From assembly GCA_018057825.1 (NCBI GenBank), contig JAGPCY010000018.1:35186-99185 (forward strand): a stretch of 64,000 nt of DNA, given 5' to 3'. Shown piece after piece: positions 20,985-28,756 of this stretch. Source of the DNA: Kofleriaceae bacterium. GTDB lineage: Bacteria > Myxococcota_A > Polyangia > Haliangiales > Haliangiaceae. The notes under the pieces were generated by a model, which saw nothing but the letters and a program-made list of their open reading frames with translations, made no database searches and had not been told where the DNA came from. A program made the position numbers and the translations under genes. Every line of letters starts with the position of its first letter. Position 1 is the stretch's first letter.

Positions 20985-21851
20985 ATGGCCCCGCGCCCCG
21001 AACACCTGCGACTGGTCCAGCTGTTCCGCGGCTTCACCGACGACGAGCTGGCCGGGGTCGCGGCGCTGTTCGAGCCGGTGGTGCCCCGCGACGGCGGCAC
21101 GGTGTTCGAGACCGGCGAGCCGGCCACCGAGCTGTACCTCCTGACCCGCGGCGAGGTCACGCTGGTGCGTCCGGCCGACGACACCTACCGCCTGCGGCCG
21201 CCGGCGTTGATCGGCGAGCTGGGCGCGTTGACCGGCCTGCCGCGGTCGTGTCGCGCGGTCGTGGCCGGCGAGGCCGAGCTGTATCGCCTCGAGGCCGCGC
21301 GCCTGCAGCGCCACTTCGCCGACAACCAGGAGCTCGGCGTCCGCTTCCTCGCCAACCTCCTCGAGGTGGTCGCGGACAAGGTCCACCGCGACCAGCGGCG
21401 GATCGGCGACATGCGCCAGAACCTGGTGCGGACCCAGAAGCAGCTCAAGCACATCCGGGAGCTCATCCTCGAGAGCCCGGAGAGCCCGCTGTCGCAGCCG
21501 ATCCACGACGCGGTCGAGGACCTGATCACCCACAATCGCCGCGTCAACTACCGCGTCGAGCCCCCGACCGCGGCCACGGCGCGCTTCCGCCTCGACGCCG
21601 GCACCGCCGAGGTCATCGAGCTGTCGCGCACCCACGTCTCGGTGACCTGGCCGGGCCGCGCCGCGCCGGTGGTCGGCGACTGGCTCGCCGGGGTGCTCGA
21701 TCTCGGGGGCACCGAGCTGCCGGCCAGCGGCAAGGTCATCCGCGTCGACGGCAAGCGCGTCACGATCGAGCTCGATCTGTTCATCGACGAGTTCGCCCAC
21801 ATCCTCGAGGGCTACCTGACCCGGGTCCAGCTCCTCGATATCCTGGTGTAG
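20985..21851 (+). CDS. Cyclic nucleotide-binding domain / PilZ-like protein
   Basis: A 288-aa cytoplasmic sensor. Residues about 8-120 form a cNMP-binding roll, but LIGELGALTGLPRSCRAVV keeps only the general shape of the phosphate cassette. A coiled region (about 125-165, RRIGDMRQNLVRTQKQLKHI) links to a C-terminal beta domain. RVNYR near 186 matches the PilZ RxxxR arginine motif, while the following ELSRTHVSV lacks the usual D/NxSxxG, so c-di-GMP binding is uncertain. It is not a DNA-binding Crp protein. A hexamer array starts right after its TAG. Confidence 0.75.
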   Translation: MAPRPEHLRLVQLFRGFTDDELAGVAALFEPVVPRDGGTVFETGEPATELYLLTRGEVTLVRPADDTYRLRPPALIGELGALTGLPRSCRAVVAGEAELYRLEAARLQRHFADNQELGVRFLANLLEVVADKVHRDQRRIGDMRQNLVRTQKQLKHIRELILESPESPLSQPIHDAVEDLITHNRRVNYRVEPPTAATARFRLDAGTAEVIELSRTHVSVTWPGRAAPVVGDWLAGVLDLGGTELPASGKVIRVDGKRVTIELDLFIDEFAHILEGYLTRVQLLDILV

Positions 21852-21852
21852 G

Positions 21853-21982
21853 CGAGGGCGGGGGGACGGAGGCCGGGGCGGGGACCGAGGCGGAGACCGA
21901 GGCGGAGACCGAGGCGGAGGCGGAGACCGAGGCCGAGACCGAGACCGAGGCCGAGACCGAGGCCGAGGCCGAGTCCGAGGTC
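21853..21982 (+). repeat. GAG-N-C-S hexamer array 3
   Basis: The array starts two bases after the stop of the CNBD/PilZ-like gene, degenerate at first (GGAGGCCGGGGCGGGGACC) and regular from about 21880. It runs into a 13-bp tandem repeat. The GAG strand is the sense strand of the gene just ended. Confidence 0.85.
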
Positions 21983-22047
21983 GAGGAGGATGGCCGAGGA
22001 GGATGGCCGAGGAGGATGGCCGAGGAGGATGGCCGAGGAGGATGGCC
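21983..22047 (+). repeat. Five perfect copies of a 13-bp repeat
   Basis: GAGGAGGATGGCC is repeated five times without change (21983-21995, 21996-22008, 22009-22021, 22022-22034, 22035-22047). The unit is not a multiple of three, so it is not a protein repeat. Perfect identity suggests recent slippage expansion. It appends directly to hexamer array 3. Confidence 0.97.
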
Positions 22048-22130
22048 AAGACGATCTCGAGCCCCCGAAAGCCGAACGGCCGGTCCCGCGGTGAAGCGGA
22101 GACCGGCCGAGGGAGCGCGTGGCGCCGAGA

Positions 22131-22349
22131 CTACTTCTGCGAGACCTTGCCGCTGTCCGCCTTGGGCTGCTCGGCCGGCTTGGGGGCCGGGGCGGGGGCG
22201 GGCGCCTTGGGGGCGGGCTTGGGCGCCTCGGCCTGCTTGGCGTCCTTGTTCTCCTTCTTTTCGACCTTGGCGTTCTCCTCGTGCGGGCACGCGACCGCGA
22301 CCGAGGTGACGAAGCAGAGCGAGACGATGGCGGCGAGGATGGTCTTCAT
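22131..22349 (-). CDS. Small secreted Lys/Pro/Ala-rich protein
   Basis: A 72-aa protein. Residues 1-21 (MKTILAAIVSLCFVTSVAVA) form a clear Sec signal, probably cleaved near AVA-CP; a lipobox reading is possible but weak. The mature part is charged (EENAKVEKKENKDAKQAEA) and then Pro/Ala/Lys-rich, ending GKVSQK, so likely disordered. Start ATG 22349 was chosen because it opens the signal peptide; a longer frame to 22385 lacks sense. No function is recognised. The 3' end faces array 3. Confidence 0.7.
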   Translation of the reverse strand: MKTILAAIVSLCFVTSVAVACPHEENAKVEKKENKDAKQAEAPKPAPKAPAPAPAPKPAEQPKADSGKVSQK

Positions 22350-22420
22350 GACGCGCAGTCTGGCATGGACGCCGTGGCTCGCCAAGCCTGGATCACGGGC
22401 CGGCCGCGCGGCGCGCCGCG

Positions 22421-23779
22421 TCAGCGCCGCCGACGGATCCGGCCGGCGTTGTGGCGCTCGAGGAAGTCGCCGATCGCGTACAGCCGATCGCGGAAGGCCC
22501 GGCGATGATCCCAGCCGGCGAAGTAGGCGGGATAGCGCTCGGCCAGCTCATGGATCGGGTGCTCGTGGAGCCGGCCGGCGACCTGGGCGCAGTCGGCCTC
22601 GAGCTGGGCCTCGTCGAGCTCGATGGCCGGCAGCTCGATCGGCGAGCTCGGCCCGACGGTCAGATCGACGACGTCGGTGTAGTCGTTGGCGGCGCTGACC
22701 CGGGCGTTGAGCGGCGTCAGGCCGAAGTGCCGCTCGAGGTGGGCCAGGGCCGAGCAGTGATCGCGCACGACGCTCGAGACCCCGGCGGCGACGTGGGGGC
22801 CGATCACCAAGGTCGGCACCCGGAAGCCGAGCTGCTGGAAGCCCGGGCGCTCGTCGGGCACCGTCGGCGGCGGCACGTGATCGTAGAAGCCGCCGTTCTC
22901 GTCGTAGGTGATGATGAGGAGCGTGCGGTCCCAGCGCGGCGAGGCCGCCAGCGCGACGTAGACCGAGGCCAGGAACTGCTGGGCGTAGGCCGGGTGCAGC
23001 GGCGGGTGGTCGTCGTTCACGTCGAAGCCCGGGTCGAGATACGTGACCGGGGCGAGCCGGCCGTTGGCGGCGTCGGCCAAGAAGTCGTCGTAGAGGAACA
23101 GGCGTCCGGTCTTGTCGAGGCTGGTGAGCAGCGCGATCACCGGCAGCGTGCTGTAGTAGTAGCGCCAGTCGACCCCGGCCTCGTCGAGGCGGTGGTGGAT
23201 GCTGGGCCAGCTCACGCCGCCCGGCGGCACCTCGTTCACCATCAACCCACCGGAGGTGCCGGTGTGCCAGTACAGGCGATTGGGCCAGGTCGGCCCCATC
23301 ACCGAGCAGAACGACCGATCGCACACCGCGTACCGATCGGCCAGGGCCCAGGTCACCGGCGCGTGGGCCCGGGTCAGGTATTGCATCGGGTGGCGGTAGC
23401 TCGTGGCGCCGCCGTAGCGGCGCTGGTGCGCCGTCACGAAGCCGCTGTTGCCGCCGCCGGCGAACGCCTCGTGGGCGCTGTCCCAGCTATGGGGCGGATC
23501 CGGCACACACATCGCGCCTAGCTCGGCCGGGTAGGGGGCGATGGCCGCGCCGTCGAGGCCGAGGTTGGTCATGCCCGTCGCCAGGCCGTCGCCGCCCAGC
23601 CCCTCGAGGGCGCGGGCGCCGAGCAGGTGATCGTAGGAGCGGTTCTCCATCATCACCAGGACGACGTGGTCGATGCCGGGGGGCAGCGCGTCGTCGCCGC
23701 CACATCCGGGCAAGACCCGACCGGCGGCGGTGGCCCCGGCCAGGGCCCCCATCGTGCGTAGCGCGTCGCGACGGTTCAT
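22421..23779 (-). CDS. Tat-exported phosphoesterase (phospholipase C / acid phosphatase family)
   Basis: A 452-aa protein with a Tat-like signal (MNRRDALRTMGALAG) that ends in LPGC, possibly a Tat lipoprotein. The body is the alkaline-phosphatase-like phosphoesterase family (PF04185): VVLVMMENRSYDHLLG near residue 40 contains the metal-binding Glu-Asn. GPTWPNRLYWHTGTSGG and TYDENGGFYDHVPPP are further hallmarks. Substrates in the family are phospholipids or phosphomonoesters; C-terminal phospholipase C extension domains are absent. Divergent from the next gene, with the 192-base gap 23780-23971 carrying both promoters. Confidence 0.9.
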   Translation of the reverse strand: MNRRDALRTMGALAGATAAGRVLPGCGGDDALPPGIDHVVLVMMENRSYDHLLGARALEGLGGDGLATGMTNLGLDGAAIAPYPAELGAMCVPDPPHSWDSAHEAFAGGGNSGFVTAHQRRYGGATSYRHPMQYLTRAHAPVTWALADRYAVCDRSFCSVMGPTWPNRLYWHTGTSGGLMVNEVPPGGVSWPSIHHRLDEAGVDWRYYYSTLPVIALLTSLDKTGRLFLYDDFLADAANGRLAPVTYLDPGFDVNDDHPPLHPAYAQQFLASVYVALAASPRWDRTLLIITYDENGGFYDHVPPPTVPDERPGFQQLGFRVPTLVIGPHVAAGVSSVVRDHCSALAHLERHFGLTPLNARVSAANDYTDVVDLTVGPSSPIELPAIELDEAQLEADCAQVAGRLHEHPIHELAERYPAYFAGWDHRRAFRDRLYAIGDFLERHNAGRIRRRR

Positions 23780-23971
23780 CCCCTGAGCCTACGCCAGGCC
23801 GACGACGGCGCCGAGCCCACTCGGTGACGGCCGAGCGACGATCGCGTCGCGGTCGGCGCGCCGGTGGAAAACCGAGACATCGATGTCGTGGCCGCGGCGC
23901 GGCGGGGTCATGATCGCGAGGCGGTCTCGCGAGTTCGATGGATGGCGTAGGGGTTGCAATCTCGCGTCCTC

Positions 23972-25057
23972 ATGCGCCTGCGCTCGCTCGTCCTCGTCGC
24001 CGCGGTCAGCGCGACCGGGTGCCTACCGGCCAAACGCCCGCCGATCTATCGCGTCGACCAGCACTACGCGATCGACCTTGGGCCGGCCGAGATCCACGGC
24101 CACCCCGACGCGGCGCGCGCGTTCGCCGACGCCACCACCGTCGCCTTCGTGCCGCCCGCCACCTGTGCCGTCGACGTGGCGATCGAGGTCGACGTCGACG
24201 TCGAGGCGGCGCCGGCCCCGGCCGCTCTGGTGTGCGCCTCCGCGGTCGCGCGCCTCGAGGCCGCCGCGCTTCGGGCCGGTCTGAACGTCGTGACCTGGCG
24301 CGCCCTCGCCGGCGACGCGCCGATGGTCGAGCGCGCCGCTGCCGCCGGCGTCGACGTCTTGTTCGTGCTCGATGAGCTCACCGCGGGTGTCCCGCCCCAC
24401 GAGCTCTACGGCGCGGCGACCACCGCGGTCGCGAGCGAGCGCGACGGCCACGCGGTCGCGCTGCGCGATCCGGGGTCGGTCGCGGCCCGCTGCGCCGCGG
24501 CGCTGGCGCCGGCCCTGGCGCCCGAGCTGGCCGTGGTGCTCGACGCGCAGCTGGTCGAGGTCGCGACCGGACGGGTGCTGTGGACCTATCGCCGCACGCA
24601 GCACCCGGCCGGGGCGCTGCCCGCCTTGCAGGTCAGCCGTCGCTACACCGCGACCGTCGGCGCCCGCCCCGAGGGCGTGGCCGACTGGAAGGTCATCACC
24701 GGCTCGATCGGCGTCAGCCTGGGGGCGCCGGTCCTGCTCGCGACGAGCATCGTCGACACCGCGGGCGACGCCGACCCACCCGACGCGCTGTACGGCGCCG
24801 GGATCGCCCTCCTCGGGTACGGCATCTACAGCCTGGTCACGATGAACGACGACGCCCACTGGCGCTATGGCCGACCCGACGACGTCGTGTGCCACCCGCA
24901 CAACGCCACGCTCTTCGACGAGCTGTCGGCCCGGGACTGGCCCCTCGCGGCGCCGAGCTGCGACGGGCGCTGCCGCCGCGCCCTCGATCAGGTCGACGCC
25001 GCCGTCGCCGATCTCTTCGCCCACCTCGCCCACCTGCGCGCCGCCGCGCCCCCGTGA
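23972..25057 (+). CDS. Lipoprotein of unknown function
   Basis: A 361-aa lipoprotein with lipobox SATGC (Cys 17); ATG 23972 was preferred to an in-frame start at 23954 because it opens the signal. The middle (about 60-220) has the alternating pattern of periplasmic nucleoside/FlgO/CsgG-like domains (VLFVLDELTAG, LAVVLDAQLVEVATGRVLWTY). A hydrophobic pair follows (ITGSIGVSLGAPVLLATSIV and YGAGIALLGYGIYSLVTM). The C-terminus has four Cys, two of them in a CDGRC motif. I cannot name a family with confidence; the LVEVATGRVLW motif is common in outer-membrane assembly lipoproteins. Confidence 0.7.
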   Translation: MRLRSLVLVAAVSATGCLPAKRPPIYRVDQHYAIDLGPAEIHGHPDAARAFADATTVAFVPPATCAVDVAIEVDVDVEAAPAPAALVCASAVARLEAAALRAGLNVVTWRALAGDAPMVERAAAAGVDVLFVLDELTAGVPPHELYGAATTAVASERDGHAVALRDPGSVAARCAAALAPALAPELAVVLDAQLVEVATGRVLWTYRRTQHPAGALPALQVSRRYTATVGARPEGVADWKVITGSIGVSLGAPVLLATSIVDTAGDADPPDALYGAGIALLGYGIYSLVTMNDDAHWRYGRPDDVVCHPHNATLFDELSARDWPLAAPSCDGRCRRALDQVDAAVADLFAHLAHLRAAAPP

Positions 25058-25059
25058 GC

Positions 25060-25668
25060 CCCGCCCGATCCGGACCTCTGGGTGGGCGACCCGTCCGCGA
25101 CGCGGACGGGGGAGGGTCTATTGGAGGACACCACCCACCCGCGCAGCAGCAGACAGCGGCAGAAGCAACGGAGGTCGCCCGACCACGTCGGCGAGATCAC
25201 CGACGACCCTCCCGCGATCCGGACCTCTGGGTGCCTCGAGGGAGGGGGGCCCGTCCGCAAATGCGGACGGGGGAGGGTTCTTCGGTGGTCACCACCCTCG
25301 GAGGTGCATGCAGACAGCGACGGCGTTCAAGCCGTTCACTGCTCTCGCGAATGCTGGGGGGAGGGTTTGTTGGAGGACACCACCCACCCGCGCAGCAGCA
25401 GACAGCGGAAGAAGCAACGGAGGTCGCACCACCACCGCCGGCCAGATCACCGACGACCCTCCCGCGATCCGGACCTCTGGGTGTCACGAGGGAGCGCGAC
25501 CTGTCCGCAACGCGGACGGGGGAGGGTTTGTTGGAGGACACCACCCACCCGCGCAGCAGCAGACAGCGGCAGAAGCAACGGAGGTCGCCCCACCACCGCC
25601 GGCGAGATCACCGACGACCCTCCCGCGATCCGGACGTTATGGGAGGGGGGCCCCAGCGAATGCTGGGG
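25060..25668. repeat. Degenerate tandem array of about 160-bp units with hairpins
   Basis: The 640-base gap between two convergent genes is filled by repeats. CCCTCCCGCGATCCGGAC and flanks recur at 25207, 25457 and 25618, with a partial copy near 25060. A second module starting GGAGGACACCACCCACCC recurs at 25123, 25372 and 25533. Between them lie hairpins: CCCGTCCGCG / CGCGGACGGG at 25090-25110, CCCGTCCGCA / TGCGGACGGG at about 25250-25271, a copy near 25503-25520, and CCCCAGC / GCTGGGG at 25651-25668. One unit (about 25277-25360) is diverged. All frames here are unlike protein; open frames are shadows. Confidence 0.9.
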
Positions 25669-25693
25669 GGAGGGTTTTTACGAAAAACCCTCC
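25634..25693 (-). repeat. Double-hairpin element, copy 1
   Basis: Read on the minus strand it starts five bases after the TraB-family stop codon. Hairpin A has arms GGAGGGTTTTT and AAAAACCCTCC (25669-25693, 11-bp stem, 3-base loop). Hairpin B has arms CCCCAGC and GCTGGGG (25651-25668) with an ATTC loop on that strand. The tail is CCCCCCTCCCATAACGT. The order hairpin A, hairpin B, C-rich tail ending in AACG matches copies at 39711 and 41449. Confidence 0.85.
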
Positions 25694-25697
25694 GGGA

Positions 25698-26870
25698 TCA
25701 AAACAGCGTCGCGATCCACGCCGCCACGACCCACATCCCGATCGCGGTGCCAAGGCCCGAGGCCAGGGCGACGATCAGGATCCGCGACACCGGGTTGCGC
25801 CAGTAGCCGCGCCACGTCGTGACGTCGTCGGGGAGGCGCTCGCAGTCCTTGACCGTGGGCTTGCGCAGCCAGGCCTCGACCACGCCGACCACCATCGCGG
25901 TCCCGAGCAAGGGATGGATCGCGGCGATCGGCGCGACCACGATCGCGGTCAGGATCGACAGCGGTCGACCGCCGGCGACCAGCGTGAACACCCCGGCGCC
26001 GATCGAGGTCGGCAAGATGATCGCCTTCAGCACGGTCGCGACGTCGACGTCGTCGGAGTAGAACGCGCCCCACACCAGGGCGAACACCAAGAACGCCGGG
26101 ATCGCCCACTTGACGAGCGTCCACAGGAGCGACGGCTTGGGCAGGGCGTCGAGAGCGGCGACGTCGACCGGTTGGCCGCGTTGGGCCAGCATGCCGGGGA
26201 CGTGGGCGGCGCCGACCACCGCCACTACCGAGGCGGCCCCGGCGGCGGCGCGCTCGACGCCCGCCATCAGGTACTGGTCGCGCTCGTCGATGAGCGGGCG
26301 CTTAACCTCGGGCAGGTTGGTCGCCAGCTCGGACAGCATCTCGGACAGCGCCTTGGGCTCCTTCATCGCCTCGATCGCGGCGGCGTCGACCGGCTTGGCG
26401 TCGTCATCGTCGTCGCCGTCGTCGCCGGCCAGGAGCGAGCCGAGGAGCATCGAGCGCTTCCACAGGCCCAGGCTCGACCAGGTCCGCTTGAGCGTGGTGT
26501 GGATGTTGCGATCGATCAGCTCAACCCGGGCCCCGACCGCCTTGGCCTCCTCGATCGCGGCCACCAGCTCCGAGCCCGGCTTGACCCCGAGGGACTGGCC
26601 GAGCTTGCGCTGGTAGCTGGCCAGGCCGAGGTGGGCCAGGAGGTAGAGCATCTTGCCCTCGCGGATCACCTTGAAGACGTCGAGGTCGCGGAAGGCGTTG
26701 TCCTTGGTCAACGCGTCGTAGCGGCCCTGGCACAGCTCGACGCACACCACCTCGGGCTTGACCCGGCGGATGACCTCGCGCACCTCGTCGACCGAGTGGG
26801 CGGATACGTGGGCGGTCCCGACCAGATGGACGGGCACCGCGCCCAGCTCGAGCTCGGTGACGGACGACAC
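25698..26870 (-). CDS. TraB/PrgY family membrane protein
   Basis: A 390-aa protein. Residues 1-220 match the TraB domain (PF01963): VHLVGTAHVSAHSVDEV near 14, VVCVELCQGRYDAL, VELIDRNIHTTLKRTW and VVAVVGAAHVPGML near 215. The His/Glu residues in the two GxAH motifs resemble a metalloprotease-like or Tiki fold. The C-terminal 140 residues carry about four hydrophobic segments (LLWTLVKWAIPAFLVFALVW and following), so it is an integral membrane protein. A run of five Asp (about 155-159) lies in the linker. Family roles include pheromone shutdown in enterococci; the role here is unknown. GTG start; divergent from the DUF1244 gene. Confidence 0.9.
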   Translation of the reverse strand: MSSVTELELGAVPVHLVGTAHVSAHSVDEVREVIRRVKPEVVCVELCQGRYDALTKDNAFRDLDVFKVIREGKMLYLLAHLGLASYQRKLGQSLGVKPGSELVAAIEEAKAVGARVELIDRNIHTTLKRTWSSLGLWKRSMLLGSLLAGDDGDDDDDAKPVDAAAIEAMKEPKALSEMLSELATNLPEVKRPLIDERDQYLMAGVERAAAGAASVVAVVGAAHVPGMLAQRGQPVDVAALDALPKPSLLWTLVKWAIPAFLVFALVWGAFYSDDVDVATVLKAIILPTSIGAGVFTLVAGGRPLSILTAIVVAPIAAIHPLLGTAMVVGVVEAWLRKPTVKDCERLPDDVTTWRGYWRNPVSRILIVALASGLGTAIGMWVVAAWIATLF

Positions 26871-26919
26871 CGCGGCGTTCTAGCACGCCGACCCGCCGGC
26901 GATCTGCTACCTACCAGCC

Positions 26920-27177
26920 ATGTCAGAGCCCCAGGCGTCCGCGATCACGACCGAGATCGAGGCGGCGGTGTTCCGCCGGCTGGTCGAGCACTTCCAGACC
27001 CGCACCGACGTCCAGAACCTCGACGTCATGAACCTGGCGGGCTTCTGCCGCAACTGCCTCGCCAAGTGGTACCGCGCCGCCGCCGCCGAGCGCGGCCTCG
27101 AGGTCACCGACGACGCCGCTCGCGAGCGGATCTACGGTATGCCGTACAGCCAGTGGAAGGCCGAGTACCAGAAGTGA
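26920..27177 (+). CDS. DUF1244 family protein
   Basis: An 85-aa protein matching the small DUF1244 family along its whole length: FRRLVEHFQTRTDVQNLD, then MNLAGFCRNCLAKWYRAAA and IYGMPYSQWKAEYQ. The conserved FCRNCL Cys pair suggests metal or redox function, but the family is uncharacterised as far as I know. First gene of a tightly coupled trio: its TGA overlaps the GTG of the truncated haemoglobin gene. The 49-base gap 26871-26919 separates it from the divergent TraB-family gene. Confidence 0.93.
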   Translation: MSEPQASAITTEIEAAVFRRLVEHFQTRTDVQNLDVMNLAGFCRNCLAKWYRAAAAERGLEVTDDAARERIYGMPYSQWKAEYQK

Positions 27178-27560
27178 CCGAAGCCACGCCCTTCGAGCGC
27201 CTGGGCGGGGCCGAGGCCGTGCGTCGCCTGGTCGATCACTTCTACGACCGCATGGAGCTGCGCGCCGACTGCGCGCCGCTGCGCGCGATGCACGCCGCCG
27301 ACCTCGATGAGGCTCGCGACAAGCTGACCTGGTTCCTCACCGGCTGGCTGGGCGGGCCGCAGCTCTACGTCGAGCGCTTCGGCCACCCGCGGCTGCGCGC
27401 GCGCCACCTGCCGTTTCCGATCGACACCGCGGCCCGCGATCAGTGGATGGCCTGCATGCGCGACGCCCTGGCCGCTGAGGTCGCCGACGTCGAGCTGCGC
27501 GCCTACCTCGATCGGGCCTTGGCCGGCCTGGCCGATCACATGCGCAACCAGCCGGGATGA
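27174..27560 (+). CDS. Group II truncated haemoglobin
   Basis: A 128-aa globin of the trHbO/group II type. PFERLGGAEAVRRLVDHFYDRM is the usual start, LTWFLTGWLGGPQLYVERFG follows, and HPRLRARHLPFPI contains the proximal-His region. DQWMACMRDAL carries the conserved Trp of group II. Such proteins bind O2 or NO and give protection against nitrosative or oxidative stress, or shuttle O2. GTG start inside the DUF1244 stop (GTGA); its own TGA overlaps the GNAT-type gene (ATGA). Confidence 0.93.
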   Translation: MTEATPFERLGGAEAVRRLVDHFYDRMELRADCAPLRAMHAADLDEARDKLTWFLTGWLGGPQLYVERFGHPRLRARHLPFPIDTAARDQWMACMRDALAAEVADVELRAYLDRALAGLADHMRNQPG

Positions 27561-28534
27561 GCGAGCTGGTCGCGGTCGAGCTGGCGACCCTGGCGTCGTC
27601 GGCGGCATCGTTCGACGACGCGGTCGCGGCGACCCCGGCGATCGATCGCTTCTGCTCGTCGGCGCCGTGGATCCTGGCGGCCCACGCCGCGCTCATGGGC
27701 GAGCGCTCGCCGCGGGTCTGGGCCGGCGCGCTCGGCTGGGTCGCCCTGGCGCGCGCCGAGCGACCGGGTGGCCGGTACCTCGAGCCCCTCGAGCTGGCCT
27801 GGGGCCTGGCGTGCCCGCTGGTCGGCCCCGATCCGGCGGCCCTCACCGAGGCGTTTCTGGCCGCGGCGGCCGACGACCCGGACTGGGACGCGATCCTGTG
27901 CGCCGGGGTCACGCCCGGCAGCGCCCACCACCGCGCGCTGCGCAGCCGCCTTCGTCCGGGTTGGCGCTTCGGCCTGGGGCCGACCACCGAGCGCTACGTC
28001 GCCAGCCTCGACGGCGGCGTCGACGGGTTCCTGGCCCGGCGCAGCCGCAACTTCCGCAAGGCGGTGCGGGCCGATCAGCGCGCGGCCGCGGCCGCCGGGG
28101 TCCAGTTCGCGCCGGTCGAGGTCACCGCCGACAACGCCGTGGCCACGCTGGCGCGGGTGATGGCGATCGAGGCCCGGAGCTGGAAGGGCCAGGCCGGCCT
28201 CGGGGTCGACGCCGGGCCGATGCGCGCGTTCTACGAGCACATGGTGGGCCCGCTGGCGGCGGCCGGCCGGCTGCGCCTGATGATCGGCCGCGCTGACGAC
28301 GCCGACGTGGCGTTCATCCTCGGCGGCGTGTTCGCCGGCGAGTACCGCGGCCTGCAGTTCTCCCACGACGCCCGCTACCGGGCCCTCGGCCTGGGCAACG
28401 TCAGCCAGCTCGCGCAGATCGAGGCCTTGTGTGCGGAGGGCCTCCACACCTACGACCTCGGCACGGCGATGGACTACAAGGCGCGCTGGGCCGAGCAGGT
28501 GATCGCGACCACGCTGTACGCGATCGCGCGCTGA
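27557..28534 (+). CDS. GNAT-type N-acyltransferase
   Basis: A 325-aa protein whose C-terminal half looks like the FemAB/CelD-type GNAT fold (Acetyltransf_6): GFLARRSRNFRKAVRADQR, VMAIEARSWKG, FILGGVFAGEYRGLQFSHD and YDLGTAMDYKARWAE. Residues 1-140 are less conserved. Substrate unknown; related domains act on sugars, peptidoglycan peptides or aminoacyl groups. The ATG overlaps the globin stop, so it is translated with DUF1244 and the globin. No gene follows for 222 bases. Confidence 0.8.
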   Translation: MSELVAVELATLASSAASFDDAVAATPAIDRFCSSAPWILAAHAALMGERSPRVWAGALGWVALARAERPGGRYLEPLELAWGLACPLVGPDPAALTEAFLAAAADDPDWDAILCAGVTPGSAHHRALRSRLRPGWRFGLGPTTERYVASLDGGVDGFLARRSRNFRKAVRADQRAAAAAGVQFAPVEVTADNAVATLARVMAIEARSWKGQAGLGVDAGPMRAFYEHMVGPLAAAGRLRLMIGRADDADVAFILGGVFAGEYRGLQFSHDARYRALGLGNVSQLAQIEALCAEGLHTYDLGTAMDYKARWAEQVIATTLYAIAR

Positions 28535-28756
28535 CGCGACCTGGTGGTCGACCGTCGATGCCCCGCGCCGATCCCGGCGATCGAACCCCACACGTGCGAG
28601 GCTAGAGTCGCGGGACGGTCGGCTGTGACGGCAACATCGTGCAGGGAGCGGCGAACGGTCTCGGCCGGATCCGCTTGCCAGCGCGGCCGGCGATGGGCTC
28701 CCATCGAGGGGCCTCGGATCCACATCCGCCCGTGGGCGGAGGAAGGCTAGCTCTCG

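Noticed and set aside
25060-25697. CRISPR array
   Set aside because: Repeat lengths and spacings are irregular, modules exceed CRISPR size, and no cas gene is present.
28544-28750. 68-codon frame upstream of the amine oxidase
   Set aside because: No ribosome site or family resemblance; likely leader DNA holding the promoter.
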